From Castellaniella sp034675905 (GTDB taxonomy: Bacteria; Pseudomonadota; Gammaproteobacteria; Burkholderiales; Burkholderiaceae_B), in the NCBI RefSeq assembly GCF_034675905.1, contig NZ_JAUCCV010000007.1, positions 62,001-126,000 on the forward strand: a stretch of 64,000 nt of DNA, read 5' to 3'. The translations under genes were made by a program, and so were the position numbers. A model generated the notes under the pieces. It made no database searches, had not been told where the DNA came from, and was given only the letters and a program-made list of their open reading frames with translations. Below are positions 16,977-26,261 of the stretch, piece after piece; position 1 is the stretch's first letter; each line of letters starts with the position of its first letter.

Positions 16977-18146
16977 TTATTTGGACGACTGGGCTTTGTG
17001 CTGGGCCATCAGATCGATGAACTTGTCGAACAGCACCAGGATGTCGTGGGGGCCGGGGCTGGCTTCCGGGTGACCCTGGAAGCAGAACACCGGCTTGTCG
17101 GTGAGCTCGAACCCCTGCAGCGTGCCATCGAACAGCGACACGTGCGTCACACGGGCATTGGCCGGCAGGCTGTCGCCGTCCACGGTGAAGCCATGATTTT
17201 GGCTGGTGATGAACACGCGCCCGCTGTCCAGGTCCTGCACCGGATGGTTGGCGCCATGGTGGCCGGTCTTCATCTTGATGGTGCGCCCGCCCAGGGTCAG
17301 GCCCAATACCTGCTGGCCCAGACAGATGCCAAACAGCGGAATGCCGCGTTCCAGCACTGCCTGACAGGTATCGACCGCATACTGGCAGGCGGCGGGGTCG
17401 CCCGGGCCATTGGACAGAAAGACGCCATCCGGGTTTTGCGCCAGGATGTCGGCGACCGGCGTGGTGGCAGGCACCAGCGTGATGCGGCAGCCCCGGTCCG
17501 CCAGCAGGCGCAGGATATTGGTCTTGATGCCGTAGTCATAGGCGATCACATGGTAGTCGGCCTTTTCCTGGCGGCTGAAGCCGCGCCCCAGCTGCCAGGT
17601 GCCCTGCACCCAGGCGCCGGACTGCGGCGTCGTGACCTTCAGGGCCAGGTCCTGGCCTTCCATGCCGCCAAAACCGCGAGCCAATTCGACTGCGCGTTCG
17701 ACATCGTCACCCACCAGGATGCAGGCGCCCTGAGCGCCGCGTTCGCGCAGGATGCGGGTCAGCTTGCGGGTATCGATGCCTGAAATGGCGACGATGCCCT
17801 GGGATTTCAGGTATTCGGGCAGGGACTGCGTCGCCCGGAAATTCGAGACGCGGGCCGGGCAGTCGCGCACGACCAGGCCGGCGGCATGCACCCGGCTGGA
17901 TTCGACGTCTTCGGCATTGACGCCGGTATTGCCGATATGAGGATAGGTCAGGGTGACGATCTGGCCGCTGTAGCTGGGGTCGGTCAGGATTTCCTGATAA
18001 CCGGTCATGGCCGTGTTGAAGACGATCTCGGCGACTGAGGACCCATCGGCGCCTATAGAAACGCCTCGAAATACGGTACCGTCAGCCAAGGCGAGAATTG
18101 CTGGGACGAGTCCTGTGGACCCCTCGGGAAAGATTGACGGCAGCAA
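16977..18146 (-). CDS. carA: Carbamoyl-phosphate synthase small (glutamine amidotransferase) subunit
   Basis: Hydrolyses glutamine and channels ammonia to CarB. It has 389 residues: an N-terminal CarA domain (LALADGTVFRGVSIG) and a C-terminal class I glutamine amidotransferase domain. The catalytic Cys is in FGICLGQQVLGL, and His and Glu are in CFQGHPEASPGPHD. No ATG is available near the family start. TTG at 18146 is taken as start because it gives an MLPSIFPEG N-terminus like that of Bordetella and has GGGG about 8 bases upstream. A good -10 element lies about 40 bases upstream. Divergent from tal. Confidence 0.97.
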   Translation of the reverse strand: MLPSIFPEGSTGLVPAILALADGTVFRGVSIGADGSSVAEIVFNTAMTGYQEILTDPSYSGQIVTLTYPHIGNTGVNAEDVESSRVHAAGLVVRDCPARVSNFRATQSLPEYLKSQGIVAISGIDTRKLTRILRERGAQGACILVGDDVERAVELARGFGGMEGQDLALKVTTPQSGAWVQGTWQLGRGFSRQEKADYHVIAYDYGIKTNILRLLADRGCRITLVPATTPVADILAQNPDGVFLSNGPGDPAACQYAVDTCQAVLERGIPLFGICLGQQVLGLTLGGRTIKMKTGHHGANHPVQDLDSGRVFITSQNHGFTVDGDSLPANARVTHVSLFDGTLQGFELTDKPVFCFQGHPEASPGPHDILVLFDKFIDLMAQHKAQSSK

Positions 18147-18186
18147 AATAATACCCCAGTTGTAAAGTCTACATATAAACCTTCCT

Positions 18187-18192
18187 ATTATA
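18187..18192 (-). promoter_or_regulatory. Probable -10 element of the carAB promoter
   Basis: TATAAT on the minus strand, a perfect sigma70 -10 hexamer in GC-rich DNA, about 40 bases before the carA start. No good -35 hexamer is visible at 16-18 bases. The transcript would have a leader of roughly 33 bases, too short for an attenuator. Confidence 0.6.
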
Positions 18193-18294
18193 CAGTCTCA
18201 TGCGGTTCGCTCGGCGCCCCCTCCAGGCCGCCGTGTGATGGAAATGGTCTACAGTAAGAGTTTTTCACCATTCCTATCAGAGAGTACCGCCTTC

Positions 18295-19248
18295 ATGAGC
18301 CATCAACTCGATGCCCTGCGTGCGCTGACGACCGTCGTGGCCGACACGGGGGACTTTGAAACCATGCGGGCCTACCAGCCCACGGACGCCACCACCAATC
18401 CATCGCTGATCCTCAAGGCGGTGCAGCAGGACGCCTATCGGCCGCTGCTGGACCAGGTGCTGCATGACCACCCCGCTGCATCCCTGACAGAACAGGCCGA
18501 CCGCCTGCTGGTGGCGTTCGGGCGGGAAATCCTGGCCATCGTGCCGGGCCGGGTCTCCACCGAGGTCGACGCCCGCCTGTCCTTCGATACGCAAGCCAGC
18601 ATCGAGCGCGCACGGCAGATCATCGCCCTGTACGAAGCCGCCGGCATCGCCCGCGAACGCATCCTGATCAAGCTGGCGTCCACCTGGGAAGGCATCCAGG
18701 CCGCTCGGGTGCTGGAAACCGAAGGCATCCACTGCAACCTGACGCTGCTGTTTTCTCTGCCACAGGCCATCGCCTGCGCCCAGGCGCAAGTGACGCTGAT
18801 CTCGCCCTTCGTAGGCCGCATCTACGACTGGTACAAAAAGGCGGCGGGCGTGGATTGGGACGAAGCGCAGAACGCGGGCGCCCAGGATCCCGGCGTGCAG
18901 TCGGTGGCCCGCATCTATCGCTATTTCAAGGCCTATGACATCCCGACGCAGATCATGGGGGCCAGCTTCCGCAATATCGGCCAGATCCGGGCCTTGGCGG
19001 GATGCGATCTGCTGACGATCAGCCCGGCATTGCTGGGTGAACTGAGCACATCCCACGCCCCCCTGCCTGCCGGCCTGACGGTAGCGGACGCCAAGGCGAA
19101 TGCGCCGGAATGGCTGGCCAGCAACGAGGTCACGTTCCGCACGCAACTGAACCAGGACGCCATGGCCACCGAAAAACTGGCGGAAGGCATCCGGATATTC
19201 ACAGTGGATGCGGCCAAGCTGGATGCTTTGCTGGGCCGGGCCGCCTGA
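18295..19248 (+). CDS. tal: Transaldolase
   Basis: Transfers dihydroxyacetone units between sugar phosphates in the non-oxidative pentose phosphate pathway, in the cytoplasm. The 317-residue product matches E. coli TalB throughout. The Schiff-base lysine is K126 in RILIKLASTW; other motifs are DATTNPSLIL, GRVSTEVDARLS and LLFSLPQAIACAQA. The start at 18295 gives MSHQLDALRALTTVVADTGD, the family N-terminus; an in-frame ATG 60 bases upstream adds unconserved residues. It faces away from carA; the 148 bases between them hold the carA promoter. Confidence 0.98.
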   Translation: MSHQLDALRALTTVVADTGDFETMRAYQPTDATTNPSLILKAVQQDAYRPLLDQVLHDHPAASLTEQADRLLVAFGREILAIVPGRVSTEVDARLSFDTQASIERARQIIALYEAAGIARERILIKLASTWEGIQAARVLETEGIHCNLTLLFSLPQAIACAQAQVTLISPFVGRIYDWYKKAAGVDWDEAQNAGAQDPGVQSVARIYRYFKAYDIPTQIMGASFRNIGQIRALAGCDLLTISPALLGELSTSHAPLPAGLTVADAKANAPEWLASNEVTFRTQLNQDAMATEKLAEGIRIFTVDAAKLDALLGRAA

Positions 19249-19287
19249 CACAGCGCCCCACCGCCACAACCTGACTCATGACTGAAA

Positions 19288-19306
19288 ATCGGGGAATTTC
19301 CCCGAT
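19288..19306. repeat. Perfect palindrome between tal and tctC
   Basis: ATCGGGGA and TCCCCGAT form perfect 8-base arms around a 3-base centre. On the plus strand it is followed by GTATTTTG, so it could be a weak tal terminator, or an operator ahead of tctCBA, which starts 93 bases later. Confidence 0.45.
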
Positions 19307-19398
19307 GTATTTTGACGTATAGCCCGGTATCCTAGAACCAGCTCGCGCTGCCCAATGTCTGGGCCACCCTTGATCGCGCGTCACTCCAGGAGACACGG

Positions 19399-20355
19399 AT
19401 GACTTTTATACGCAAATTCTGCACGGCCATCGCCACGACGGCACTGCCGCTGTCCATGGCCATGGCCGCCCCGGCCGTCGTGATGGCGCCAGGCGGCGCC
19501 GGCGGCGGCTATGACGCCGCTGCGCGCGTGCCGCTGCAGGTCATGCAAGAAACCGGCATTTTCACCGATGGTTCGCAGGTCACCAACAAGGGCGGCGCGG
19601 GCGGCACCATCGGTCTGGCCGAATTCGTGCGCACGACCAAAGGCAACGACAACGGCATCATGTCCCTGGGTTCGATCATCGTCGGCGCCATCATCCTCAA
19701 CAAATCCCCGGTCACGCTGGACGACGTCACGCCGCTGGTGCGCCTGACCGATGACGCAGGCGCCATCGCCGTGCCGGTGGACTCGCCCCTCAAGACCATC
19801 CAGGACGTCACCAAGGCGCTGGCTGCCAATCCGGGCGCGATGCCGATCGGCGGCGGCTCCATCGGCGGGGTCGACCACGTCACCGCAGCGTTGCTGGCCC
19901 AGACCATTCCCCTGGACCCGAAGAAACTCAATTACGTGGCCTATGACGGCGGCGCCGAAATGATCACGGCGCTGGCCGGCGGCCAGCTCAAAGTCGCCAT
20001 CTCCGGCCTGTCCGAACTCGGCCCCTACGCCGAACAAGGCCGCCTGCGCCTGATCGCCGTCACCTCTGAAAAACGCCTGCCCAATCTCGACGTCCCCACC
20101 CTGAAAGAACAAGGCGTGGACGTGGTCATCGGCAACTGGCGCGGCATCGTGGGCGCGCCGGGCATGTCCGACAAGGGCAAGCAAATGTGGCTGGACCGCT
20201 TCGCCAAGATGCACGCCACGGATGCATGGAAAAAAGCCCTGGCCGACCACAACTGGACCGATGCCTACCTGGCTGGCAATGACTTCTCCGCGTTCCTGGA
20301 CCAGGAAAAAGTCCGCCAGAAAAAGGTGCTTGAATCCGTCGGCCTGATCAAATAA
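19399..20355 (+). CDS. tctC: Tripartite tricarboxylate transporter substrate-binding protein (TctC family)
   Basis: Periplasmic binding protein that delivers a carboxylate to the TctAB membrane complex. It has 318 residues with a signal peptide (MTFIRKFCTAIATTALPLSMAMAAP). The mature protein begins VVMAPGGAGGGYDAAAR, the usual first binding loop, and has IGGGSIGGVDHVTAALLA and YVAYDGGAEMITALAGGQ, both typical Bug/TctC motifs. The ribosome binding site CAGGAG lies 6 bases upstream. It is first of a tctC-tctB-tctA operon with 5- and 3-base gaps. The substrate may be citrate or another di- or tricarboxylate, or an aromatic acid; it cannot be read from sequence. Confidence 0.93.
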   Translation: MTFIRKFCTAIATTALPLSMAMAAPAVVMAPGGAGGGYDAAARVPLQVMQETGIFTDGSQVTNKGGAGGTIGLAEFVRTTKGNDNGIMSLGSIIVGAIILNKSPVTLDDVTPLVRLTDDAGAIAVPVDSPLKTIQDVTKALAANPGAMPIGGGSIGGVDHVTAALLAQTIPLDPKKLNYVAYDGGAEMITALAGGQLKVAISGLSELGPYAEQGRLRLIAVTSEKRLPNLDVPTLKEQGVDVVIGNWRGIVGAPGMSDKGKQMWLDRFAKMHATDAWKKALADHNWTDAYLAGNDFSAFLDQEKVRQKKVLESVGLIK

Positions 20356-20360
20356 GCATC

Positions 20361-20843
20361 ATGGCACCCAAGACTTCGCGTCCCTGGTGGCTGGGGCTGG
20401 TCATCGTCGCCATCGGCCTGTTGTGGTTTTTCCAGGGGCGCAGTCTGCCGCAGCTGGGCGGCTATGCCGCGATTGGCCCCGGTTTCTTCGTCATCGTGAT
20501 CGGGGGCTTGCTGGTGCTTCTGGGGGTCATCTTGCTCATCCAGATTGCACGCGGCGAGTCCTTCGAACCTCAGGATTCCGAAGACGCCGAGGCCAACGCC
20601 AAAGTGTCCTGGCCCGCGCTGCTCTGGGCCGCCAGCGGCGCCGCCGCCCCCCTGCTCACCATGCAACCGCTGGGCTTCCCCCTGACGGCCATGATCAGCT
20701 TCGCCTTGGTCACACGCGCCTTCGGCTCACGCCGCATCCTGATGGACGCGTGTATCGGCCTGGTGCTGGGCCTGCTCTGCTGGTACGGATTTTCTTCGCT
20801 AGGCGTCAGCCTCGGCCCTGTATTTCCCTTTCTGGGCGAGTGA
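20361..20843 (+). CDS. tctB: Tripartite tricarboxylate transporter small membrane subunit (TctB family)
   Basis: Small inner-membrane subunit of the Na+- or proton-driven TTT transporter. It has 160 residues with four predicted helices (about 12-28, 37-60, 86-104 and 124-145). WWLGLVIVAIGLLWFFQG followed by GYAAIGPGFFVIVIGGLLVLLG is typical of TctB. It lies between tctC and tctA with very short gaps, so assignment rests on both sequence and operon position. Confidence 0.9.
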   Translation: MAPKTSRPWWLGLVIVAIGLLWFFQGRSLPQLGGYAAIGPGFFVIVIGGLLVLLGVILLIQIARGESFEPQDSEDAEANAKVSWPALLWAASGAAAPLLTMQPLGFPLTAMISFALVTRAFGSRRILMDACIGLVLGLLCWYGFSSLGVSLGPVFPFLGE

Positions 20844-20846
20844 TTC

Positions 20847-22337
20847 ATGGATTCATTTTCCGCATTGATGTCGGGCTTCAGCGTCGCGCTGGAGCCCATC
20901 AATCTGTTCTGGGCCTTTCTGGGTTCGATGCTGGGGACCGCCATGGGCGTGCTGCCCGGTATCGGCCCTGCCCTGACGATCGCCCTGCTGCTGCCGGTCA
21001 CCGTGCAAATCGCCCCCACGGCTGCCTTCATCATGTTTGCCGGGGTGCTGTACGGCGCCATGTACGGTGGTTCCACTACCTCGATTCTGCTCAATACCCC
21101 CGGCGAAAGCGGTTCCATGATGACCGCGCTCGAGGGCAACAAAATGGCCAAGGCCGGGCGTGGCGCGGCGGCGCTAGCCACCGCCGCCATCGGCTCCTTC
21201 GTCGCCGGCACGCTGGCGACGCTGGGTATTACTTTTTTCGCGCCTCTGGTGGCTGAACTGGCCTTTGTCTTCACTGCCGCCGACTATTTCGCGCTGATGG
21301 TACTGTCCCTGATGTCGGTCTCGGTGGTGCTCGGCAGCTCTCGCGTGCGCGGCCTGATCGCCCTGCTGCTTGGTCTGGCGCTAGGTGTGGTCGGCATCGA
21401 CGCGCAGACAGGTCAGGCGCGCCTGACCTTCGGTTCGTTCGAGCTGCTGGACGGCATCGAATTGACCGTCGTGCTGGTATCGCTGTTCGCGGTAGGCGAA
21501 GTCATGTACGTCGCCAGCCGCTACCGCAGCATGCCGCCGCAGATCAATCCCTTGTCGGGCAAGGCCTGGATGACCAAGGAAGACTGGCAGCGATCCTGGA
21601 AGCCCTGGCTGCGCGGTACGCTGTTTGGTTTTCCCATCGGCGCCTTGCCGACCGGTGGCACGGAAGTCCCGACGTTTCTGTCCTACATGACGGAACGCAA
21701 ATTGTGCAAGAAACCCGATGAATTCGGCCACGGCGCCATCGAAGGCGTGGCCGGCCCCGAAGCCGCCAATAATGCGGCGGCAGCCGGCATTCTGGTGCCG
21801 CTGCTGACCCTGGGTCTGCCGACTTCCGCCACAGCTGCCGTGCTGCTGGCAGCCTTCCAAAGCTACGGGCTGCAGCCGGGGCCGTTCCTCTTCACCAACA
21901 GTCACGATCTGGTCTGGGCGATCATCGCGTCGCTGTATATCGGCAACGTCATGCTGCTGGTGCTGAACCTGCCGCTGGTGGGCATCTGGGTGCGTCTGCT
22001 GCTGATCCCCCGCCCCTATCTGTACGCCGGCATCCTGGTCTTTACCATGGTCGGCGTCTGGGGGCTGTCGACTTCCTGGATGGATCTGCTCATCATGTTC
22101 GTGATCGGGGTCACAGGCTATGTGATGCGGGTCTACGATTTTCCGATCGCTCCGCTGCTGATCGGCCTGATTCTGGGCCCGATGGCGGAAACACAGTTGC
22201 GGCGCTCTTTAGCCATCAATAACGGGGATCCGTCCGTGTTCATCACGAACCCCCTGTCGCTGACCTTCCTGGTTCTGGCGGTGCTGGTGCTGCTGGCGCC
22301 GATCCTGCTGCGCAAGATCAAGGCAGCGGCGGGATGA
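20847..22337 (+). CDS. tctA: Tripartite tricarboxylate transporter large membrane subunit (TctA family)
   Basis: Main transport channel of the TTT system, 496 residues, about 11-12 membrane helices. Conserved TctA sequences: GTAMGVLPGIGPALTIALLLP, MFAGVLYGAMYGGSTTSILLNTPGE, and later GALPTGGTEVPTFLSYMTERK and GPEAANNAAAAGILVPLLTLGLPTSATAA. Ends the tctCBA operon. A GC-rich hairpin without a T run follows the stop codon (around 22363-22378), so termination there is uncertain. No TctDE two-component genes are present; a LysR gene lies downstream on the same strand. Confidence 0.95.
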   Translation: MDSFSALMSGFSVALEPINLFWAFLGSMLGTAMGVLPGIGPALTIALLLPVTVQIAPTAAFIMFAGVLYGAMYGGSTTSILLNTPGESGSMMTALEGNKMAKAGRGAAALATAAIGSFVAGTLATLGITFFAPLVAELAFVFTAADYFALMVLSLMSVSVVLGSSRVRGLIALLLGLALGVVGIDAQTGQARLTFGSFELLDGIELTVVLVSLFAVGEVMYVASRYRSMPPQINPLSGKAWMTKEDWQRSWKPWLRGTLFGFPIGALPTGGTEVPTFLSYMTERKLCKKPDEFGHGAIEGVAGPEAANNAAAAGILVPLLTLGLPTSATAAVLLAAFQSYGLQPGPFLFTNSHDLVWAIIASLYIGNVMLLVLNLPLVGIWVRLLLIPRPYLYAGILVFTMVGVWGLSTSWMDLLIMFVIGVTGYVMRVYDFPIAPLLIGLILGPMAETQLRRSLAINNGDPSVFITNPLSLTFLVLAVLVLLAPILLRKIKAAAG

Positions 22338-22509
22338 GGCCAGACGTAGAATAAAACAAGCACCCCGGCTCCACGGGGCGCCCGGTATTCATAGTGAGAA
22401 GCTGACATCTTGCGTTTGACACCCAGAAGTTGGCTTTGAGCTACGCGCAGACCCAGCGACTACGCCGTTAAAATCGCAGCTGAGTCTTCCTTAAACTGCA
22501 CTACCGATC

Positions 22510-23406
22510 ATGGAACTTCGACACCTGCGCTACTTTGTTGTCGTCGCTGAATACGGAAACGTGCGAGTTGCATCGAACCATCTGCATATCTCACAGCCTG
22601 CAGTCTCCCGCCAGATTCACGACTTGGAAACGGAGCTTGGCGTGCAGTTGTTTGATCGCACGACGAAAGGACTTCGCCTGACCAGGGCCGGCGAACAATA
22701 CCTGTCCGAGACACGCCGCGCGCTGGCGATGATCGAGGCGGCGGGCAGATCAGCGCGGATGGTCATGGAGGGGCGATCAGGGCAGCTTAGCATTGGGCTG
22801 GTCGAGATTGCGGGGTGGGAAGGACTCGTGCCTTCTACCCTGGGCGAGTTTCGTAAATACTACGGTGACGTCGACCTGCACCTGCACCCCTTCACCACGC
22901 CAGAACAATTGCGAGCCATCGAAAACGGAACACTGGATGGCGGCTTCGTTTATGTATTCGACCCTCTGCCCGATGGCTTCGAATCAATACCCCTGCCCCC
23001 GCACGGCGTCGTGCTGGCGACGCCGAGGGATTGGCGTGGAGGAAAATCCACTAAGATCTCAATTCACAGTCTGACCACAGAGCCTTTCGTGGCCTTTCAT
23101 CGGACGGTCTACCCCACCTATTACGACCGGCTGATCAACGCCTGTTCCCAAGCAGGGCTGACAATCCATATTGTCCAAGAGGTCGGCAGCGAAGCGGCAA
23201 TACTATCCCTGGTATCCGCTGGCATTGGGGTCGCCATCGTCAATTCCTGCAACCGCTGGCGCGCTCCTTCACGTGTGAATTTCGTGGAACTCGAAGGTCT
23301 GTCGGTTCCCTTGCCTTTATCTTTTGCGTACTTCCGTTCGAATTCCAATCCCGCTCTCAGCCGCTTCGTGGAAACTCTGAAAAATGGGTTGGATCGAGGC
23401 GATTGA
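22510..23406 (+). CDS. LysR-family transcriptional regulator
   Basis: 298-residue regulator. The helix-turn-helix is GNVRVASNHLHISQPAVSRQIHDLETELGVQLFDRTTKGLRLTRAGEQYL; the substrate-binding domain has the GFVYVFDPLPDGFESIPL hinge region of the BenM/CatM-like group. It has its own upstream gap of 172 bases after tctA and is convergent with the metallo-beta-lactamase-fold gene. Base composition here is lower in GC than in the flanking core genes. The target could be tctCBA or the hydrolase gene; the sequence does not decide. Confidence 0.9.
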   Translation: MELRHLRYFVVVAEYGNVRVASNHLHISQPAVSRQIHDLETELGVQLFDRTTKGLRLTRAGEQYLSETRRALAMIEAAGRSARMVMEGRSGQLSIGLVEIAGWEGLVPSTLGEFRKYYGDVDLHLHPFTTPEQLRAIENGTLDGGFVYVFDPLPDGFESIPLPPHGVVLATPRDWRGGKSTKISIHSLTTEPFVAFHRTVYPTYYDRLINACSQAGLTIHIVQEVGSEAAILSLVSAGIGVAIVNSCNRWRAPSRVNFVELEGLSVPLPLSFAYFRSNSNPALSRFVETLKNGLDRGD

Positions 23407-23528
23407 TCATAAACAGCCTTTACCTCGGCTGACGGCACGGAACCTGGTAGCGTGCCATTTCCGATGCATGCAAGAACGCATATGAGGGCCAGGTACCCGA
23501 GGGGGGGGTGGCCGCTCACTGAGCGAGC

Positions 23529-24374
23529 TTACACAAAGCGCCAGGTGTAGCTGCCGGGATTGCCGGCAACTCGCTCTATGCGTCCGGCCGAACTGCTTGC
23601 AAAATGCGCGCTGAAGTACAGCGCCTGGTGTTCCGCGCTCCATTGAAGCACTTTGTGCCGGGAACCAACCGCACCTAGCTTATGTTCACAGAAAGTCGAG
23701 TTCCAGTGCGGATGGCTCACCTGGATGGGGTGGTGCATGGTATCGCCCCCAAACAGTGCATACATTCCATCCGACTCTAGAGCGATCACCGAATGGTCGG
23801 GACTATGTCCCGGCATGGATACGCAACGCAAACCATCTCCGAGGTCCATCGATCCGGCCTGATCGACAGTGCAGGCAAGCCCTGCATCAAGCACGGGTTG
23901 GACGCTGTCGCCATAGATCGTTTGACGCTTTGGATCATGTCGCCAGTGCTCAAGACCCTGCTCGGAAAAGACATAGCGCGCGTTAGGAAACATTGGCTTC
24001 CATTCGATGCCGTCGTGATAGGTGTTCCAACCGACATGGTCAATGTGCAGATGCGTCATCAACACCATGTCCACCTTCAGTCTATCTACTCCCGTCGAAG
24101 CAAGGTGTTCTGCAAAGTCCGTATGCAGATGGTCGAAGAATGGACTGCCATCGCGGTCCCTGTCATTACCAATCCCCGTGTCAACGACGATCAGTCTATT
24201 TGGCATGCGTACGATCCAACTATGAATGGAGAGCGTCAGTTTGTCGGGAAGGTCAACGGTTGAGAGCTCTTCCTGGTGATCCGGAAACAGCTTGGAGGGT
24301 GGAAGGTCGATGAGTTGTTCAGTGACTCGAAAAATTTCGGCATTACCGACGAAATAATGTTGCGAGGTAATCAT
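23529..24374 (-). CDS. Metallo-beta-lactamase-fold hydrolase
   Basis: Probable dinuclear zinc hydrolase of 281 residues. The family motif is THLHIDHVG, with further ligands in MPGHSPDHSV and FGGDTMHHPIQVSHP and a final histidine in YFSAHFASSSAGRI. This layout is that of a broad group that includes lactonases and methyl-parathion-hydrolase-like enzymes; the substrate cannot be named. The start at 24374 gives MITSQHYFVGNAEIFRVTE; a longer form from 24476 is possible because no clear ribosome binding site marks either. Several lines of this gene count at 47-52% GC, well below the neighbours, suggesting transfer. Convergent with the LysR gene. Confidence 0.85.
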   Translation of the reverse strand: MITSQHYFVGNAEIFRVTEQLIDLPPSKLFPDHQEELSTVDLPDKLTLSIHSWIVRMPNRLIVVDTGIGNDRDRDGSPFFDHLHTDFAEHLASTGVDRLKVDMVLMTHLHIDHVGWNTYHDGIEWKPMFPNARYVFSEQGLEHWRHDPKRQTIYGDSVQPVLDAGLACTVDQAGSMDLGDGLRCVSMPGHSPDHSVIALESDGMYALFGGDTMHHPIQVSHPHWNSTFCEHKLGAVGSRHKVLQWSAEHQALYFSAHFASSSAGRIERVAGNPGSYTWRFV

Positions 24375-24569
24375 TTGTCTTGATAGGCCATGTGGAGAAG
24401 CATGGCCAGTATCCTGCGGGCCCACATGCATTACAAATACTTTTGCATGGGGGACGTGATGCCATACAGGCATCAATCACACGCGCGCACTCCATCACCC
24501 CTGACTGCAATACTGCTCAAGCCATTGCACATGATTGAACAGCATCGCCAGTGCCAAGTTAGTCGCAGA

Positions 24570-25358
24570 TCAGGTCTTGTCCGTCGCGCCTGGCCCCGGC
24601 TGCCAGACCAGCAGGCGGCGTTCCGCCAGTGACACGGCGCCATCCAGCAGCAGGGCGAAAATCGTCAGGACCACAATGCCGGCAAAGACCGTATTGACAT
24701 CCAACGTGCCTTCGGCCTGCAGGATCAGATAGCCGACGCCGGCGGCGGACCCCAAATACTCACCCACCACGGCGCCGACAAACGCCAGGCCCACGGAGGT
24801 GTGCAGACTGGAAAACACCCAGCTGGTCGCCGAGGGAATGTACACGTGGCGCAGCAATTGACGCTGGGAGGCGCCCAGCATGCGGGCATTGTCCAATAGC
24901 GTGGGCGAGACTTCGCGCACGCCCCGATAAACGTTGAAAAAGACGATAAAGAACACCAACGTGACCGCCAGAGCGACCTTGGACCAGATCCCCAGGCCGA
25001 ACCACATGCCGAAGATCGGCGCCAGAATGACGCGCGGCATGGAATTGGCGGCGGTGACGTAAGGTTCCAGCAAGGCGCTGGCCGTGCGCGACAACCCCAG
25101 CCACAGACCAAAGCCCAGGCCGCCGATCGTGCCGATGAAAAATGCCAGCACGGTCTCGGACAAGGTGATCCACAGATGGCGGTAGATGCTGGCGTCGGTG
25201 ACGAACCAGACCCAGATGGCCTGGGCGACCTCGATGGGCCGGCCAAAGAAAAAAGCGACGTTGCGATTCTGCGAAGCCCAATGCCAGATAAGCAGGATGA
25301 GCACCAGCAAGGTGATCTGCAGCAATCGCAGGACAGGTCTGGGCAGTTCGGAATTCAT
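24570..25358 (-). CDS. ABC transporter permease, NitT/TauT (SsuC-like) family
   Basis: Inner-membrane permease of 262 residues with about six helices. The EAA-type loop that contacts the ATPase is REVSPTLLDNARMLGASQRQLLRHVYIPSA, and GEYLGSAAGVGYLI is the characteristic C-terminal motif. It is the last gene of a three-gene importer (binding protein, ATPase, permease), 66 bases after the ATPase gene. Relatives import sulfonates, taurine, nitrate or thiamine-pyrimidine precursors; the substrate here is unknown. Confidence 0.92.
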   Translation of the reverse strand: MNSELPRPVLRLLQITLLVLILLIWHWASQNRNVAFFFGRPIEVAQAIWVWFVTDASIYRHLWITLSETVLAFFIGTIGGLGFGLWLGLSRTASALLEPYVTAANSMPRVILAPIFGMWFGLGIWSKVALAVTLVFFIVFFNVYRGVREVSPTLLDNARMLGASQRQLLRHVYIPSATSWVFSSLHTSVGLAFVGAVVGEYLGSAAGVGYLILQAEGTLDVNTVFAGIVVLTIFALLLDGAVSLAERRLLVWQPGPGATDKT

Positions 25359-25424
25359 GATGAGAGCAAGCTCCTGTTCAAGCCCTGGGCGGATGCGCCT
25401 GCAGGGCCGAGGAAATCGATGGGG

Positions 25425-26261
25425 TCAGGCCTTTTTCTGCCGTTCGTAGCCCTTCAGGACTTCATCGCGCAGCACCGCCCAGATACCCTGATGCAGCTCG
25501 ATGAAGCGAGGGTCCATGCGGACTTCAGCGACATCACGGGGGCGAGGAATGTCGATGATGAATTCCCCGATCGGGTGCGTATCAGGCCCTGCGGACAGCA
25601 CCACGACCCGATCACTCATGGCGATGGCTTCATCCAGATCATGGGTGATGAACAGCACCGCTTTGCGACGCGCCATCCACAGATCCAGGACCTCGTTTTC
25701 CATCAACTGGCGCGTCTGGATATCCAGCGCCGAAAAGGGCTCATCCATCAAGATGATGTCCGGGTCACGGATCAGGGTCTGGGCCAGCATGGTGCGTTTG
25801 CGCATGCCCCCGGACATCTGGTGAGGATAGCGGTTCTCGAAACCGCCCAGCCCCACGCGGCGCATCCAGTCACGGCCCTGCGCAGTGGCGTCTGCGCCGG
25901 ACACGCCGGCGAATTCCAGCCCCGCCGTGACGTTGGCCAGCGCACTGCGCCAAGGCATCAGTGCATCGCCCTGGAACATGTAGCCGGCACGGTGATTGAT
26001 GCCCTGCAGCGGTTCGCCAAAGACGCTGACTGAACCGGACGTCGGATGCAACAGGCCGGCCGCCATGTTCAAGAGAGTGGATTTGCCGCAACCCGTGGGT
26101 CCGACGACCGAGACGAACTCGCCAGGCGCCACTGCCAAGGTGGCATCCCGCATGGCCGTATAGGCCGAACCGTCAGGAGACGTGAAAGTACAGGTCACCC
26201 GGTCGAGCAGCAAAGCGGGCGGCTGCCCGGCCGGCACGGTCTTGTTCTGCGAATCAGCCAT
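25425..26261 (-). CDS. ABC transporter ATP-binding protein, NitT/TauT family
   Basis: ATPase that powers the importer at the inner face of the membrane; 278 residues. Walker A GPTGCGKST, Q-loop MFQGDALMPWRS, signature LSGG-equivalent MSGGMRKR, Walker B DIILMDEPFSALD and H-loop ITHDLDEA are all present. The start at 26261 overlaps the end of the binding-protein gene by 8 bases, which supports coupling; the longer frame upstream lies inside that gene and is a shadow. The C-terminal RDVAEVRMDPRFIELHQGIWAVLRDEV is usual in SsuB/TauB-like proteins. Confidence 0.95.
   Translation of the reverse strand: MADSQNKTVPAGQPPALLLDRVTCTFTSPDGSAYTAMRDATLAVAPGEFVSVVGPTGCGKSTLLNMAAGLLHPTSGSVSVFGEPLQGINHRAGYMFQGDALMPWRSALANVTAGLEFAGVSGADATAQGRDWMRRVGLGGFENRYPHQMSGGMRKRTMLAQTLIRDPDIILMDEPFSALDIQTRQLMENEVLDLWMARRKAVLFITHDLDEAIAMSDRVVVLSAGPDTHPIGEFIIDIPRPRDVAEVRMDPRFIELHQGIWAVLRDEVLKGYERQKKA

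Noticed and set aside
23501..23508. Run of eight G between the LysR and metallo-hydrolase genes as a phase-variation tract
   Set aside because: It lies after both stop codons in a convergent intergenic region, so slippage would not switch a reading frame or a promoter that I can see.
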